From: Gammaproteobacteria bacterium
GTDB taxonomy: Bacteria; Pseudomonadota; Gammaproteobacteria; Steroidobacterales; Steroidobacteraceae
Assembly: GCA_027366635.1 (NCBI GenBank)
Contig: DAHXNE010000056.1
Location: 1 to 42,367, forward strand
DNA length: 42,367 bases
Direction: 5' to 3'
Under the pieces are notes generated by a model, which made no database searches, was not told the DNA's origin, and saw only the letters and a list, made by a program, of their open reading frames with translations. Both the position numbers and the translations under genes were made by a program. This document shows, in pieces, positions 7,918-16,947 of the stretch (the stretch's first letter is position 1; each line of letters starts with the position of its first letter).

Positions 7918-10029
7918 ATGGCGGTCTCGGCCTCTTCGACGGCGTTCTCGGGGTGCCCTCCGCGGATCGACACGCAACCCGACTGGCAGCGGGTGACGCG
8001 GCTGCTGCAGCAATCCCGGGCGCTCGATGACATCGAGGAGACGCGGCTACTGCCCTCGCGGCAGGTGCTGTATCAATTCTCGGCCCGCGGTCACGACCTG
8101 GCGCAGATCCTGCTCGGCTTGCGGCTGACCGACCCGTATGACGGTGTGAGTGTCTACTACCGGTCCCGTCCCCTGATGCTTGCCGTGGGCGTGGATTTGG
8201 AGGATGCCGCAGCCGGTCCCCTGGCGCGCTCGGGAGGCTTCAGCGACGGTCGCGACATTGGAGTGGTGTTCAACAAACCGGGGCGCGGCGCGGCCACCGT
8301 GCTGCCGGCCTGCGGCGGCGTTGGCGCGCAGTACACCCCGGCGGCCGGCTGGGCGCAAGCCATTGGGTACCATTACGGCACGCTCGGCGAGGCCGACTAC
8401 GCGCACAGCATCGCCGTCGTGCACGGCGGTGACGCCTCGGTGGCCACCGCGGGCTTCTGGTCGGCGCTCACGCTGGCGACGACGCTGCGTCTGCCAATGC
8501 TCTTTTACGTCGAGGACAACGGCTACGGCATCTCGGTGAGCTCGCAGCTGCAGACACCGGGTGGCAACATTGCCGCCAACCTGCGCGCGTTCTCGGGCCT
8601 GTCGATCTACGAAGGTGACGGCGCCGATCCGTTCGAGGCAGCCGAGCGGATCGACACGGCGGTGCAGTCCGTGCGCGAGCAGCGCGCCCCGGTGTTGCTG
8701 CGCCTGACGGTGCCGCGGCTCTGCGGCCACTCGGGTCAGGATACCCAGGCGTACAAGTCCGCCGAGACGCTTGCGCGCGAGCGCAGCAGCGATCCGCTGC
8801 AGCGGCTGTATCGCCACCTGGTTCCCCAGCGGATGTCCGACAGCGCGTGGCGGCAGATCGAGCGTGAGGCGCTGAGCGCTGTTGAGCAAGCCCTCGAGCG
8901 CGCGCTCGAGCGCCCGCCCCCGGACCCGGGCAAGGTGACCCGCCACGTCTTCACCGAGCAGGACGGCGATGGGCGCCTGGAACTGCAGCAGCAGGGCGGA
9001 TTGGCGCCGCTCGGCGTCGCATTCCCGCCGAGCGGCGCGCGGGCCGAGCCAGAGCCGAACCGCATCAACATGTTGACCGCGATACGGCGCACGCTCGATG
9101 TCGAGCTCGCGCTCAATCCGCGCATGGTGGTGTTCGGCGAGGACGTCGGCCCGAAGGGCGGGGTGCACGGCGCGACGCTTGGTCTGCAGGACAGGCATGG
9201 TGCAGCACGCGTGTTTGATACCAGCCTATCCGAGGAGGGCATCATCGGCCGCGCCGTGGGACTTGCGCTCGCCGGACTGCTGCCGGTGGCGGAGATCCAG
9301 TTCCGCAAGTACGCCGATCCGGCCGCCGAGCAGCTGAATGACTGCGGCACGATGCGCTGGCGCACCGCCAACCGATTCGCGGCGCCCATGGTCGTGCGCA
9401 TGCCCGTGGGCTTTCTGAAGTGCGGCGATCCGTGGCACAGCCAGACCAACGAGGTCGCCTGGGTGCACGGAATCGGCTGGCGCGTGGCCGTGCCGTCGAA
9501 CGCCGAGGATGCGGTTGGATTGTTGCGTGCGGCGCTGCGCGGCAATGAGCCGACACTGTTTCTCGAGCACCGCTCGCTGCTCGATGGCGCGGGGGCGCGC
9601 CGACCGTACCCCGGTGACGCCTACCTGCTGCCGTTCGGCCAGGCGCGGCGGGTGCGGGTGGGCTCGGAGCTGACCGTCGTCACCTGGGGCGCGATGCTCG
9701 AGCGCTGCGAGCTCGCCGCCGACGCCTCGGGTGTGCGGGTGGAGATTCTGGATCTGCGCACGCTAGCGCCGTGGGATCGCTCGGCGGTACTGGAGTCGGT
9801 GCGCAAGACGCGGCGCTGTCTGATCGTGCACGAGGATACCCTGAGCGCCGGGTTCGGCGCGGAAGTGGCCGCGACGCTGGCGCGTGCGGCGTTCTTCAGC
9901 CTGGATGCCCCGATCGAGCGGCTGACGATGCCCGACATTCCGAGCCCGCACAGCCCGGTGTTGCTGACGGCGGTGGTGCCGGGCGTCGAGTCCATCACGC
10001 GCGCCATCCGGGCACTGGCGAGCGTGTAG
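7918..10029 (+). CDS. Branched-chain 2-oxoacid dehydrogenase E1, alpha and beta fused
   Basis: Thiamine-diphosphate enzyme that decarboxylates branched-chain 2-oxoacids from Val, Leu and Ile and transfers the acyl group to the lipoyl arm of E2. The 703 residues hold both subunits. The alpha half (about 20-345) has GDASVATAGF at 171-180 and VEDNGYGIS at 198-206, the two ends of the ThDP/Mg motif. A linker with GGLAPLG and PSGARAEPEP leads to the beta half from about 382 (INMLTAIRRTLD, VVFGEDVG). ATG 7918 follows a GGAG at 7909-7912. Pseudomonas bkd operons encode these as two proteins, so the single chain is notable but has precedents among 2-oxoacid dehydrogenases. The E2 gene starts 2 nt after the stop. 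E3 (lipoamide dehydrogenase) is not nearby and must come from elsewhere in the genome. Confidence 0.92.
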   Translation: MAVSASSTAFSGCPPRIDTQPDWQRVTRLLQQSRALDDIEETRLLPSRQVLYQFSARGHDLAQILLGLRLTDPYDGVSVYYRSRPLMLAVGVDLEDAAAGPLARSGGFSDGRDIGVVFNKPGRGAATVLPACGGVGAQYTPAAGWAQAIGYHYGTLGEADYAHSIAVVHGGDASVATAGFWSALTLATTLRLPMLFYVEDNGYGISVSSQLQTPGGNIAANLRAFSGLSIYEGDGADPFEAAERIDTAVQSVREQRAPVLLRLTVPRLCGHSGQDTQAYKSAETLARERSSDPLQRLYRHLVPQRMSDSAWRQIEREALSAVEQALERALERPPPDPGKVTRHVFTEQDGDGRLELQQQGGLAPLGVAFPPSGARAEPEPNRINMLTAIRRTLDVELALNPRMVVFGEDVGPKGGVHGATLGLQDRHGAARVFDTSLSEEGIIGRAVGLALAGLLPVAEIQFRKYADPAAEQLNDCGTMRWRTANRFAAPMVVRMPVGFLKCGDPWHSQTNEVAWVHGIGWRVAVPSNAEDAVGLLRAALRGNEPTLFLEHRSLLDGAGARRPYPGDAYLLPFGQARRVRVGSELTVVTWGAMLERCELAADASGVRVEILDLRTLAPWDRSAVLESVRKTRRCLIVHEDTLSAGFGAEVAATLARAAFFSLDAPIERLTMPDIPSPHSPVLLTAVVPGVESITRAIRALASV

Positions 10030-10031
10030 CC

Positions 10032-11258
10032 ATGGCCGAGCCGTCAGTGGAGGTGCGAGCGCCGGCGCAGCAGGCGGAGGGCACCCGCTCGCAGGTGCTG
10101 CGCTGGCTGAAGGCGCTCGGGGAGCCGGTGAGCGAGCACGAGCCGCTCATCGAGTTGGAAACCGACAAGGTGACGGTGGAAATCGCCGCGCCGGCGTCGG
10201 GTGTGCTCAGCGAAATCCTCACGGCCGAGCGGGACGAGGTGGCGCCGGGGGCGCTGTTGGGCCGCATTGCGCCGAGCGACCGCGGGGCGCAGCCCGGGGG
10301 CGCGGCGGCGGCTCCGGCGGTCCCGAGAGTTGCCGCCGGGGCCGCTGCCGCAGCGGCCCCGAGCGCCGACCCGAACCGGCTGAGTCCGGCGGTGCGGCGG
10401 CTGCTCGCCGAGCGCGGCCTCACGCCGGCGCAGGTCCGCGGCACTGGTGCCGCCGGGCGGATCACGGTGGACGATGTGTTGGGTCAATCGGGCTCGCCGG
10501 CCGAGATACCGGCGGGGGGTGAGGTCGCTGCGCCGGCCGAGCCGCACTGCGGCGATGGTCCCGGCGTGCGGCGCGTGCCACACGGCGCGCTGCGCAGGCG
10601 CATCGCCGAGCGCATGGTCGCGAGCCTGCTGCACACCGCGCCGCACGTGACCACCGTGTTCGAAGTCGATCTCGCAGCGGTGCTGGAGCATCGCCAGCGC
10701 CAGCGCGAGGTCCTGGCGGGCCGCGGTATATCGCTGACCCTGACGGCGTATTTGGTGCGCGCGGCCGTACAGGCCATCATGGCGGTCCCGGAAGCCAACA
10801 GTCGCTGGACCGATGCAGCCGTGGAGCTGTACGAGAGCGTCAATTTCGGCATCGCAACGGCGGCGCCCGAGGGGCTGGTCGTGCCGGTGCTGCGCTCGGC
10901 CGAGGCGCTCGATCTGGAGCAGACCGCGCGCGGCATCGAGGAGTTGGTACGCCGGGCGCGCGAGGGCGGCCTGAGGCCGCAGGACGTGCGCGGCGGCACG
11001 TTCACACTTTCCAACCACGGCGTCAGCGGCAGCCTGTTCGCCACGCCGATCATCCTGCCGGCGCAACAGGCGGCGATCTTGGGCGTCGGGAAGCTGGAGA
11101 AGCGGGCCGTGGTCATGGACGTCCAGGGCGAGGATCGCATCGAGATCCGGCCGCGCTGCTATGTCACCCTGACCATCGACCATCGTGTCATGGACGGGGA
11201 GCGGGCGAACCGGTTCATGCAGGTCTTCACGCAGCGCCTGGCGCGTTGGACGGATTGA
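10032..11258 (+). CDS. bkdB: Lipoamide acyltransferase (E2) of branched-chain 2-oxoacid dehydrogenase
   Basis: Core subunit that accepts the acyl group from E1 and passes it to CoA. The 408-residue chain has the classic order. The lipoyl domain (about 5-80) carries Lys46 in ETDKVTVEI. A flexible Ala/Pro/Gly linker leads to the E1/E3-binding domain at about 115-150 (LSPAVRRLLAERGL, GTGAAGRITVDDV). A second linker leads to the catalytic domain from about 175, ending with DHRVMDG, in which His384 and Asp388 form the active site. The ATG lies 2 nt after the E1 stop, so the two are translated together. The usual pyruvate and 2-oxoglutarate complexes cannot be excluded by motif, but a fused alpha/beta E1 next to a Lrp-type regulator favours branched-chain substrates. 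Confidence 0.92.
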   Translation: MAEPSVEVRAPAQQAEGTRSQVLRWLKALGEPVSEHEPLIELETDKVTVEIAAPASGVLSEILTAERDEVAPGALLGRIAPSDRGAQPGGAAAAPAVPRVAAGAAAAAAPSADPNRLSPAVRRLLAERGLTPAQVRGTGAAGRITVDDVLGQSGSPAEIPAGGEVAAPAEPHCGDGPGVRRVPHGALRRRIAERMVASLLHTAPHVTTVFEVDLAAVLEHRQRQREVLAGRGISLTLTAYLVRAAVQAIMAVPEANSRWTDAAVELYESVNFGIATAAPEGLVVPVLRSAEALDLEQTARGIEELVRRAREGGLRPQDVRGGTFTLSNHGVSGSLFATPIILPAQQAAILGVGKLEKRAVVMDVQGEDRIEIRPRCYVTLTIDHRVMDGERANRFMQVFTQRLARWTD

Positions 11259-11442
11259 GGTCCCGCGCCTGCGGGCGGACCGGGGCCGGGTGCGGGCGTG
11301 GCGCTGAAGTCCAGGCACCCGCGGGGCGCCTCCTGGGGGACGAGCGCAGATCTACGTGCCGCGCCGCACCGATGTCAGCGGCGGGCTTGCCAGTGGTACG
11401 GGGCGCAACGGGGAGCCCAATACCGGGTAGTGGAGCGCGCGG
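11259..11442. other. Intergenic gap between convergent bkdB and paaX
   Basis: 184 bp of GC-rich DNA between two convergent genes. I see no open frame with family features and no stem followed by a T-run that would be a clear intrinsic terminator. Confidence 0.5.
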
Positions 11443-12366
11443 CTAGCCGATCAGCCCGCCGAAACGGGCCCGCGCCTCGGGGCCGGCCGCCGGCAGCGGG
11501 CCGTGCAGCGTTGCGCCGTACGCGCTCAGGTGGCGCTCGGCGGCGGCGAACACCGCCGTATACACCCGGGTGCACACGGTGTACGCCTCGAGTCCGATCC
11601 AATTCTCCGGCAGCAGGGCCGGCGGCAGCAGCGGGTCACGCAGATGGATCTTGCGGTATTCGTGAATCAACAACGTGCGCACCACGAAGGCCGATTGCGG
11701 CGAGATCCTCGGCAGCTGCGGTGCGGCTGCGATCGCCGCAAAGGTGTCGCGGAACTTGCGGTAGCGGAGCGCGATCTGGTCGAGTTCCCATGCCAGGCGC
11801 ACGCAGCGGCGGTCGGCCTGCGGGCTCTCGCCCCGGCTCTCGAACAGCCAGCCCGCTTCGGCCGAGCCGCGCATCGCAAGCCAGGCGCGCGCCTGCTCGC
11901 GGGTGAGCGCCGGATGCGCATAGAGACCCGGATTGATCTGCCCGAAGCCGCGCCAGCGCAGCGCCGCGCGCAGCCCGGTGCCGGCGGCGCGTCCGGGCTG
12001 CAGCGCGAGCAGCGTCCAGCGTCCGTCCCACTCGCGCGGGTTCGGGGCGTAGATGCGCGCGGTCGCCTCGGCGAAAACGGTGAGTCCGGTGTCGGTGAGA
12101 CGGTATTCGCTGCGCCGCCCCGCGCGGATCGCAACCAGCCAATCGTCGGCCGCGAGCCGCGCCACCGCGGTGCGCACCAGGCGCTCGGCCAGCCCGAAGG
12201 GCTCGGCCAGCCGGATGAGGCTCCCGAGCGTGATGCGCCCGCCGCGTGGGGCGATCGCATCGCCGAAGATCGTCATCAGCAACGAGCCGCTGCGCAGCGG
12301 ACGCTGCGAGCGGAAGCGGCGCCGAAGCGCCTCGATTGCCGGCTGCGCGTCGTGGGTCGAGTCCAT
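11443..12366 (-). CDS. paaX: PaaX-family repressor of phenylacetate catabolism
   Basis: Represses the paa operon until phenylacetyl-CoA binds. The chosen start (ATG at 12366) gives 307 residues, the usual PaaX length; an ATG at 12399 would add 11 residues. The N-terminal winged helix has RSGSLLMTIFGDAIAPRGG and SLIRLAEPFGLAERLVRTAVARL. RRSEYRLTDTG follows, then the PaaX central domain (WDGRWTLLALQP), and the C-terminal domain has the conserved pattern around FRDTFAA and RTLLIHEYRKIHLRDPLLPPALLPENWIG. It is divergent from paaA, whose promoter lies in the 108 bp between them, the expected place for the PaaX operator. No strong ribosome site is visible for either start. Confidence 0.93.
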   Translation of the reverse strand: MDSTHDAQPAIEALRRRFRSQRPLRSGSLLMTIFGDAIAPRGGRITLGSLIRLAEPFGLAERLVRTAVARLAADDWLVAIRAGRRSEYRLTDTGLTVFAEATARIYAPNPREWDGRWTLLALQPGRAAGTGLRAALRWRGFGQINPGLYAHPALTREQARAWLAMRGSAEAGWLFESRGESPQADRRCVRLAWELDQIALRYRKFRDTFAAIAAAPQLPRISPQSAFVVRTLLIHEYRKIHLRDPLLPPALLPENWIGLEAYTVCTRVYTAVFAAAERHLSAYGATLHGPLPAAGPEARARFGGLIG

Positions 12367-12415
12367 CTGCGGGCGGATTAACGGTTGGAGCGAGCGCATT
12401 GTGCCACGAATCCGC

Positions 12416-12443
12416 TTGACACAGAAAAGAGACGGCCTATAGT
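12416..12443 (+). promoter_or_regulatory. Sigma-70 promoter of the paa operon
   Basis: TTGACA (12416-12421), a 16-bp spacer, then TATAGT (12438-12443). This is near consensus and stands out in GC-rich DNA. Transcription should start near 12450, giving a leader of about 25 nt before the paaA ATG at 12475. The AT-rich segment just after the -10 box contains CGTA-tcacgt-TACG (12449-12462), a candidate for part of a PaaX operator. Regulation is inferred. Confidence 0.65.
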
Positions 12444-12474
12444 TTTTTCGTATCACGTTACGTCCGGCATCGGC

Positions 12475-13476
12475 ATGTACACGCAAGCATTGGATTCAGC
12501 AGACACCGCCGCGCCACAGGGCGATGCCGATGAGGGTGGGCGGCGGGAGAGATTTCAGGGGCGTATCGACCGCGACGAAAAGATCGAGCCGAAGGATTGG
12601 ATGCCGCAGGAGTACCGGCAGACGCTGATCCGCCAGATCGCGCAGCACGCCCATTCGGAGATCGTCGGCATGCTGCCGGAGGGCAACTGGATCACCCGTG
12701 CGCCCTCACTGCGGCGCAAAGTGGTGCTGATCGCCAAGGTGCAGGACGAGGGCGGTCACGGGATGTATCTGTACAGCGCCGCCGAGACGCTCGGTGTCTC
12801 GCGTGGCGCGCTGATCGAGCAACTGCTTGCGGGGCGCGCCAAGTACTCGAGTATCTTCAATTATCCGACCCTCACCTGGGCGGACATCGGGGCGATCGGC
12901 TGGCTGGTCGACGGCGCGGCGATCATGAATCAGATTCCGCTGTGCCGATGCTCGTACGGGCCGTACGCGCGCGCCATGGTGCGCATCTGCAAGGAGGAGA
13001 GTTTCCATCAGCGTCAAGGCTATGAGCTGATGCTGACGCTCGCGCGCGGCAGCGCCGCGCAGCGCGCCATGGCGCAAGACGCACTGAACCGCTGGTGGTG
13101 GCCGTCGCTGATGATGTTCGGGCCGAGCGATGCGCACTCGGTGCATACGGCGCAATCGCTGCGCTGGAAGATCAAGCGGTTTAGCAACGACGAGCTGCGG
13201 CAGAAATTCATCGACGTGACGGTGCCGCAGGCCCAGTACCTGGGGCTGACCGTACCGGATCCCGAGCTGCGCTGGGACGAGCCGGCGCAGCACTACCGCG
13301 CCGGTCCCATCGCTTGGAGCGAGTTTCATGCGGTGCTCAAGGGCGACGGGCCCTGTAACCGCGAGCGGCTGGCCGCGCGGCGCGCGGCGCACGAGGCCGG
13401 CCGCTGGGTGCGCGAAGCGGCGGCGGCGTATGCCGACAAGCACGGCGCGGACGCGGTGGCCGCGCCGAGCGGCTGA
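12475..13476 (+). CDS. paaA: Phenylacetyl-CoA 1,2-epoxidase, catalytic subunit PaaA
   Basis: Di-iron subunit of the ring-epoxidising monooxygenase, which converts phenylacetyl-CoA to ring-1,2-epoxyphenylacetyl-CoA with O2. The 333 residues are very close to E. coli PaaA through [36 protein letters not shown]. Carboxylate-bridged iron ligands are visible in [16 protein letters not shown] and [16 protein letters not shown] 12475 lies downstream of the near-consensus promoter and gives an N-terminal extension of about 25 residues relative to E. coli. No strong Shine-Dalgarno precedes it. It is the first gene of paaABCDEGZ; paaB follows after 12 nt. Confidence 0.97.
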   Translation: MYTQALDSADTAAPQGDADEGGRRERFQGRIDRDEKIEPKDWMPQEYRQTLIRQIAQHAHSEIVGMLPEGNWITRAPSLRRKVVLIAKVQDEGGHGMYLYSAAETLGVSRGALIEQLLAGRAKYSSIFNYPTLTWADIGAIGWLVDGAAIMNQIPLCRCSYGPYARAMVRICKEESFHQRQGYELMLTLARGSAAQRAMAQDALNRWWWPSLMMFGPSDAHSVHTAQSLRWKIKRFSNDELRQKFIDVTVPQAQYLGLTVPDPELRWDEPAQHYRAGPIAWSEFHAVLKGDGPCNRERLAARRAAHEAGRWVREAAAAYADKHGADAVAAPSG

Positions 13477-13488
13477 GGAGGGCGGATC

Positions 13489-13773
13489 GTGAACGAAGAC
13501 TGGGTATTGTACGAGGTGTTCCTCCGTTCGCGCTCTGGGTTGGAGCACAAACACGTCGGCAGCCTGCATGCCGCCGATGCGCGCATGGCGATCGAACATG
13601 CGCGCGACACCTACACCCGCCGCCAGGAGGGGGTGAGCATCTGGGTCGTGCGCTCGAGCGAGATCGTCGCCGCCGATCCGGAGGAGGCCGAGGCGCTGTT
13701 CGAGCCGGCGCGCGACAAGATCTATCGACATCCGACGTTCTACACGATCCCGGACGAGGTGAAGAATTTATGA
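13489..13773 (+). CDS. paaB: Phenylacetyl-CoA epoxidase subunit PaaB
   Basis: A 94-residue structural subunit of the epoxidase complex that bridges PaaAC dimers and has no cofactor of its own. Typical features are WVLYEVFLRSRSGLEHKHVGSLHAADA, ARDTYTRRQEGVSIWVV and the C-terminal KIYRHPTFYTIPDEVKNL. The start is GTG 13489, supported by an AGGAGG just upstream. Its stop overlaps the paaC ATG (ATGA at 13770-13773), which implies coupled translation and matched stoichiometry. Confidence 0.96.
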   Translation: MNEDWVLYEVFLRSRSGLEHKHVGSLHAADARMAIEHARDTYTRRQEGVSIWVVRSSEIVAADPEEAEALFEPARDKIYRHPTFYTIPDEVKNL

Positions 13774-14558
13774 GCTCGGCGATCGCCGCCGAATACCCCG
13801 CGGCCACTGCCGAGGAGCGCTGCGAGTACACGCTGCGCCTCGCTGACACCAGCCTGGTCGCCGGCCAGCGCCTCGCGGAGTGGCTGGGGCACGGGCCGGC
13901 GCTCGAGGAGGATCTGGCGCTCGGCAACATCGCGCTCGACCTGATCGGCCAGGCGCGGCTGCTGCTGGCGCTTGCCGGCCGGGTCGAGGGCCGCGGCCGC
14001 GACGAGGACGCGCTCGCCTTCTGGCGCGATGCCGCGCAATTCCGCAACGTCTCGCTGGCGGAGCAGCCGAACGGGGATTTCGGCCGCACCATCGTGCGTC
14101 AGTGCCTGCTCGATGCGTGGCAACTCGAGACGTACGAGAGCCTCGCCGGCTCGACCGACGTCGAGCTTGCCGGTATCGCCGCGAAGGCCGCCAAGGAATG
14201 CCGATATCACTGGCGCTACAGCGCGGGGTGGCTGGTGCGCCTCGGCGATGGGACCGAGGAAAGTCACCGGCGCGTGAGCGAGGCGATGCAGGATCTTTGG
14301 CGCTTCACCGATGAGCTGCTTGCGCCCGATGCGCTCGATGCGCGCATGGCCGAGTGCGGCATCGCGCCGCCGGCGGCGGCGATCCGCGAGCGCTGGGAAC
14401 AGCGCGTAGCCGGCGCGCTGCAGGCGGCGAAGCTGCCATGGCCGGCGCATCAGCACTATCCCTGGCACGGCAAGCGTGGGGTGCACACCGAGGCGCTGGG
14501 TCATCTGCTCGCGACGCTGCAACAGCTGCCGCGGGCCTATCCGGGAGTGTCGTGGTGA
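13770..14558 (+). CDS. paaC: Phenylacetyl-CoA epoxidase subunit PaaC
   Basis: Structural partner of PaaA with the same ferritin-like four-helix fold. It is needed for phenylacetyl-CoA binding and activity. The 262 residues contain YTLRLADTSLVAGQRLAEWLGHGPALEEDLALGNIALDLIGQARLLL, DALAFWRDAAQFRNVSL, and the helix AAKECRYHWRYSAGWLVRLGDGTEESHRRV. All match the family pattern. The start overlaps the end of paaB by 4 nt and the end overlaps the paaD start (GTGA at 14555-14558). Confidence 0.96.
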   Translation: MSSAIAAEYPAATAEERCEYTLRLADTSLVAGQRLAEWLGHGPALEEDLALGNIALDLIGQARLLLALAGRVEGRGRDEDALAFWRDAAQFRNVSLAEQPNGDFGRTIVRQCLLDAWQLETYESLAGSTDVELAGIAAKAAKECRYHWRYSAGWLVRLGDGTEESHRRVSEAMQDLWRFTDELLAPDALDARMAECGIAPPAAAIRERWEQRVAGALQAAKLPWPAHQHYPWHGKRGVHTEALGHLLATLQQLPRAYPGVSW

Positions 14559-15040
14559 GCGCGCCGGCGGCCGATGCCGCCGTGACCCGCGAGCGGCGCA
14601 TCTGGCTCACGCTCGAGTCGGTGACGGACCCGGAGATTCCAGTAGTCAATGTCGTGGAACTCGGCATCGTGCGGCACGTGCGCACGGGCGAGGACGGACG
14701 CATTCACGTGGGACTCACTCCGACTTACTCGGGATGTCCGGCCACGGAAGTCATCGAACAGGCTGTGCGCGCCGCGTTGGATGAGGCGGGCCTGGATGAC
14801 GTGGCGCTGGAGACGGTGCTGCGGCCAGCCTGGTCGAGCGAGTGGCTGAGCGAGTCGGGGCGGCGCAAGCTCGAGGCTTTCGGCGTCGCGATCGAGTCCC
14901 GACCGGGCGTGGCGCCCGCCTGTCCACGCTGCGCCAGCCGCAACGTCGAGCGTGTCGGGGAGTTCGGCTCCACACCCTGTAAGGCGCACTACCGCTGTCG
15001 GGCGTGCCTCGAGCCGTTCGATACGTTCAAGTGTCTTTGA
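14555..15040 (+). CDS. paaD: Phenylacetyl-CoA epoxidase assembly protein PaaD
   Basis: A 161-residue MIP18/SufT-like accessory protein, thought to help iron-cofactor maturation of the epoxidase system. The N-terminal domain has LESVTDPEIPVVNVVELGIV and LTPTYSGCPATEVIEQAV. The C-terminal zinc-ribbon-like part has CPRC, then CKAHYRCRAC and a final CL. GTG 14555 overlaps the paaC stop (GTGA) and has GGGAG 7 nt upstream; GTG 14552 is possible and adds one residue. The paaE ATG lies 1 nt after the stop. Confidence 0.95.
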   Translation: MSAPAADAAVTRERRIWLTLESVTDPEIPVVNVVELGIVRHVRTGEDGRIHVGLTPTYSGCPATEVIEQAVRAALDEAGLDDVALETVLRPAWSSEWLSESGRRKLEAFGVAIESRPGVAPACPRCASRNVERVGEFGSTPCKAHYRCRACLEPFDTFKCL

Positions 15041-15041
15041 G

Positions 15042-16112
15042 ATGCTGAGATTCAACAGGCTGTGCGTCGTCGCGGTGTGCCCCGAAGCCGAGGATGCCGT
15101 CGCTGTGGCGCTCGAGGTGCCCGCGCAGCTGCGCGGCGAATATCGCGGCGCACCTGGCCAGCATATCGTGGTGCGCGCGATGGACGCGCAAGGCGAGCTG
15201 CGCCGCACCTATTCGCTCACCAACGCGCCGGGGTCCGAGTCGCTGCACATCCTCGTGCGTAAGCAGCCGCAGGGGCGCATGTCGCAATGGCTGGCGGGGC
15301 TGGCGCGCGGAACACAGATCGAGGTGCTGGCGCCGAACGGCAGCTTCACGCCGCTCGCCGATTCGCTCGATCGCGGCCTGCGGGTCGCATTCGCCGCCGG
15401 CAGCGGTATCACGCCGGTGCTATCGGTGACGCGCGCCGTGTTGGCCGCCGGCGGCGCCATGATGGTCTTCTACGGCAACCGCGGTGCGGCCCGGGCCATG
15501 GGGCTCGAGACGCTGCAGGGCCTGAAAGACCGCTATCCTCAGCGGCTGTCGCTGCATTTCATCATGAGCCGCGAGCCGCAGGAGGTCGCGCTCTACAACG
15601 GTCGGCTCGACGGCGCGAAGGTCCGCGAGCTGGCCGGCGCGTTCTTCGAGCCGCGGCGGATCATCGAGGCGTTCGTCTGCGGTCCCGGCGACATGGGTGA
15701 ACAGTCGAGGGCGACGCTGCAGGCACTGGGCATGCCGGCCGAGCGCATTCACGTGGAGCACTTTGCGGTGGCGAGCGAGCCGGCGGTCGAGGCCGGGCCG
15801 CTGGCGACCGACGCGGCGCCTGCGGCGGGCATGGCCGAGGTCGGTGTGACGCTCGACGGCCGCCGCCGCTCGTTTCTGATGGCGCTCGATGCGGATACGG
15901 TGCTCGAGGCTGCGGAGCGGGCCGGCATCGAGCTGCCCTTTTCCTGCCGCTCCGGCGTGTGCTCGACATGCCGTACCAAGGTTGTGCACGGCAAGGTCCG
16001 CATGGAGCAGAACTACGCGCTCGAGGCGTGGGAGCTCGAGCAGGGCTACGTACTCGCCTGCCAATCGAGATGCCTGACGCCGCAGCTCGAGCTCGATTAC
16101 GACGCGCAGTGA
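15042..16112 (+). CDS. paaE: Phenylacetyl-CoA epoxidase reductase PaaE
   Basis: Passes electrons from NADPH through FAD and a [2Fe-2S] cluster to PaaA. The 356 residues equal the length of E. coli PaaE. The FAD-binding domain has RTYSLTNAPG (about 45-55) and the nucleotide domain has AAGSGITPVLSVTRAVL. A second loop, AFVCGPGDMGEQ, follows. The plant-type ferredoxin domain (about 265-356) has CRSGVCSTC and a distant LACQSRC. The order FAD, NAD(P), ferredoxin is that of the family. The gene begins 1 nt after paaD. The paaG start lies 25 nt downstream. Confidence 0.96.
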   Translation: MLRFNRLCVVAVCPEAEDAVAVALEVPAQLRGEYRGAPGQHIVVRAMDAQGELRRTYSLTNAPGSESLHILVRKQPQGRMSQWLAGLARGTQIEVLAPNGSFTPLADSLDRGLRVAFAAGSGITPVLSVTRAVLAAGGAMMVFYGNRGAARAMGLETLQGLKDRYPQRLSLHFIMSREPQEVALYNGRLDGAKVRELAGAFFEPRRIIEAFVCGPGDMGEQSRATLQALGMPAERIHVEHFAVASEPAVEAGPLATDAAPAAGMAEVGVTLDGRRRSFLMALDADTVLEAAERAGIELPFSCRSGVCSTCRTKVVHGKVRMEQNYALEAWELEQGYVLACQSRCLTPQLELDYDAQ

Positions 16113-16137
16113 GTCTGCCGTCAGGGTGAGGGCCCTC

Positions 16138-16929
16138 ATGAGCTACCAGACCATCGAATACGCGGTTGTTGCGGGCATTGCCCGCCTCACACTGAACCGG
16201 CCGGAGCGCCTCAACAGCCTCAATACGCGCATGCATCAGGAGGTGCGCCACGCGCTCGGCGCGCTCGCGGTCGACACCGAGGCGCGGGTGTTGATCCTCA
16301 CCGGCGCCGGCCGCGCCTTCTGCGCCGGACAGGATCTCGGTGATCGGACCGTGGCGCCGGGAGAGGCGCCGGCGGACCTGGGCGAGTCGCTCGACCGCCA
16401 CTACAAACCGCTGATCCTGACACTGCGGCGGCTGCCGTTGCCGGTCATCGCGGCGGTGAACGGCGTGGCGGCGGGCGCGGGCGCGAATATCGCGCTTGCC
16501 TGCGATCTGGTGCTGGCGGCCCGCTCGGCGAGTTTCCTGCAGGCGTTCGCGCGGATCGGCCTGGTGCCCGATTCCGGCGGCACCTGGTTCCTGCCGCGGC
16601 TCGTCGGGTCGGCGCGGGCGATGGGACTGGCGTTGCTCGGTGAGCAGCTGCCGGCCACGCAGGCGGCGCAGTGGGGCCTGATCTGGCGCTGCGTCGAGGA
16701 CGAGGAGCTTGGGCCGGAGGTCGATTCGCTCGCCGAGCGGCTCGCCGCCGCTCCGACCCGCGCGCTGGCGCGCGCCAAGCAATTGATCGGCGAGAGCGGC
16801 GGCCGCACGCTCGAGCAACAGCTCGATGCGGAGCGGGATGCGCAGCGCGAGCTCGGCTACAGCGCCGATTATGCTGAAGGGGTCGGCGCGTTCACCGCCA
16901 AGCGCGAGCCGCGATTCACCGGCCGATGA
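16138..16929 (+). CDS. paaG: 1,2-epoxyphenylacetyl-CoA isomerase PaaG
   Basis: Crotonase-fold isomerase that converts ring-1,2-epoxyphenylacetyl-CoA to the seven-membered oxepin-CoA, and also shifts double bonds later in the pathway. The protein has 263 residues (E. coli 262). Oxyanion-hole segments are AGRAFCAGQDLGD and GVAAGAGANIALACD. Asp145 in IGLVPDSGGTW is the family's single acidic catalytic residue; ordinary hydratases have Glu in this region. ATG 16138 gives the usual N-terminus MSYQTIEY; a GTG 12 nt upstream is less likely. Position between paaE and paaZ supports the assignment over a generic enoyl-CoA hydratase. Confidence 0.93.
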   Translation: MSYQTIEYAVVAGIARLTLNRPERLNSLNTRMHQEVRHALGALAVDTEARVLILTGAGRAFCAGQDLGDRTVAPGEAPADLGESLDRHYKPLILTLRRLPLPVIAAVNGVAAGAGANIALACDLVLAARSASFLQAFARIGLVPDSGGTWFLPRLVGSARAMGLALLGEQLPATQAAQWGLIWRCVEDEELGPEVDSLAERLAAAPTRALARAKQLIGESGGRTLEQQLDAERDAQRELGYSADYAEGVGAFTAKREPRFTGR

Positions 16930-16947
16930 CACATTTGGGGGCAGCCG

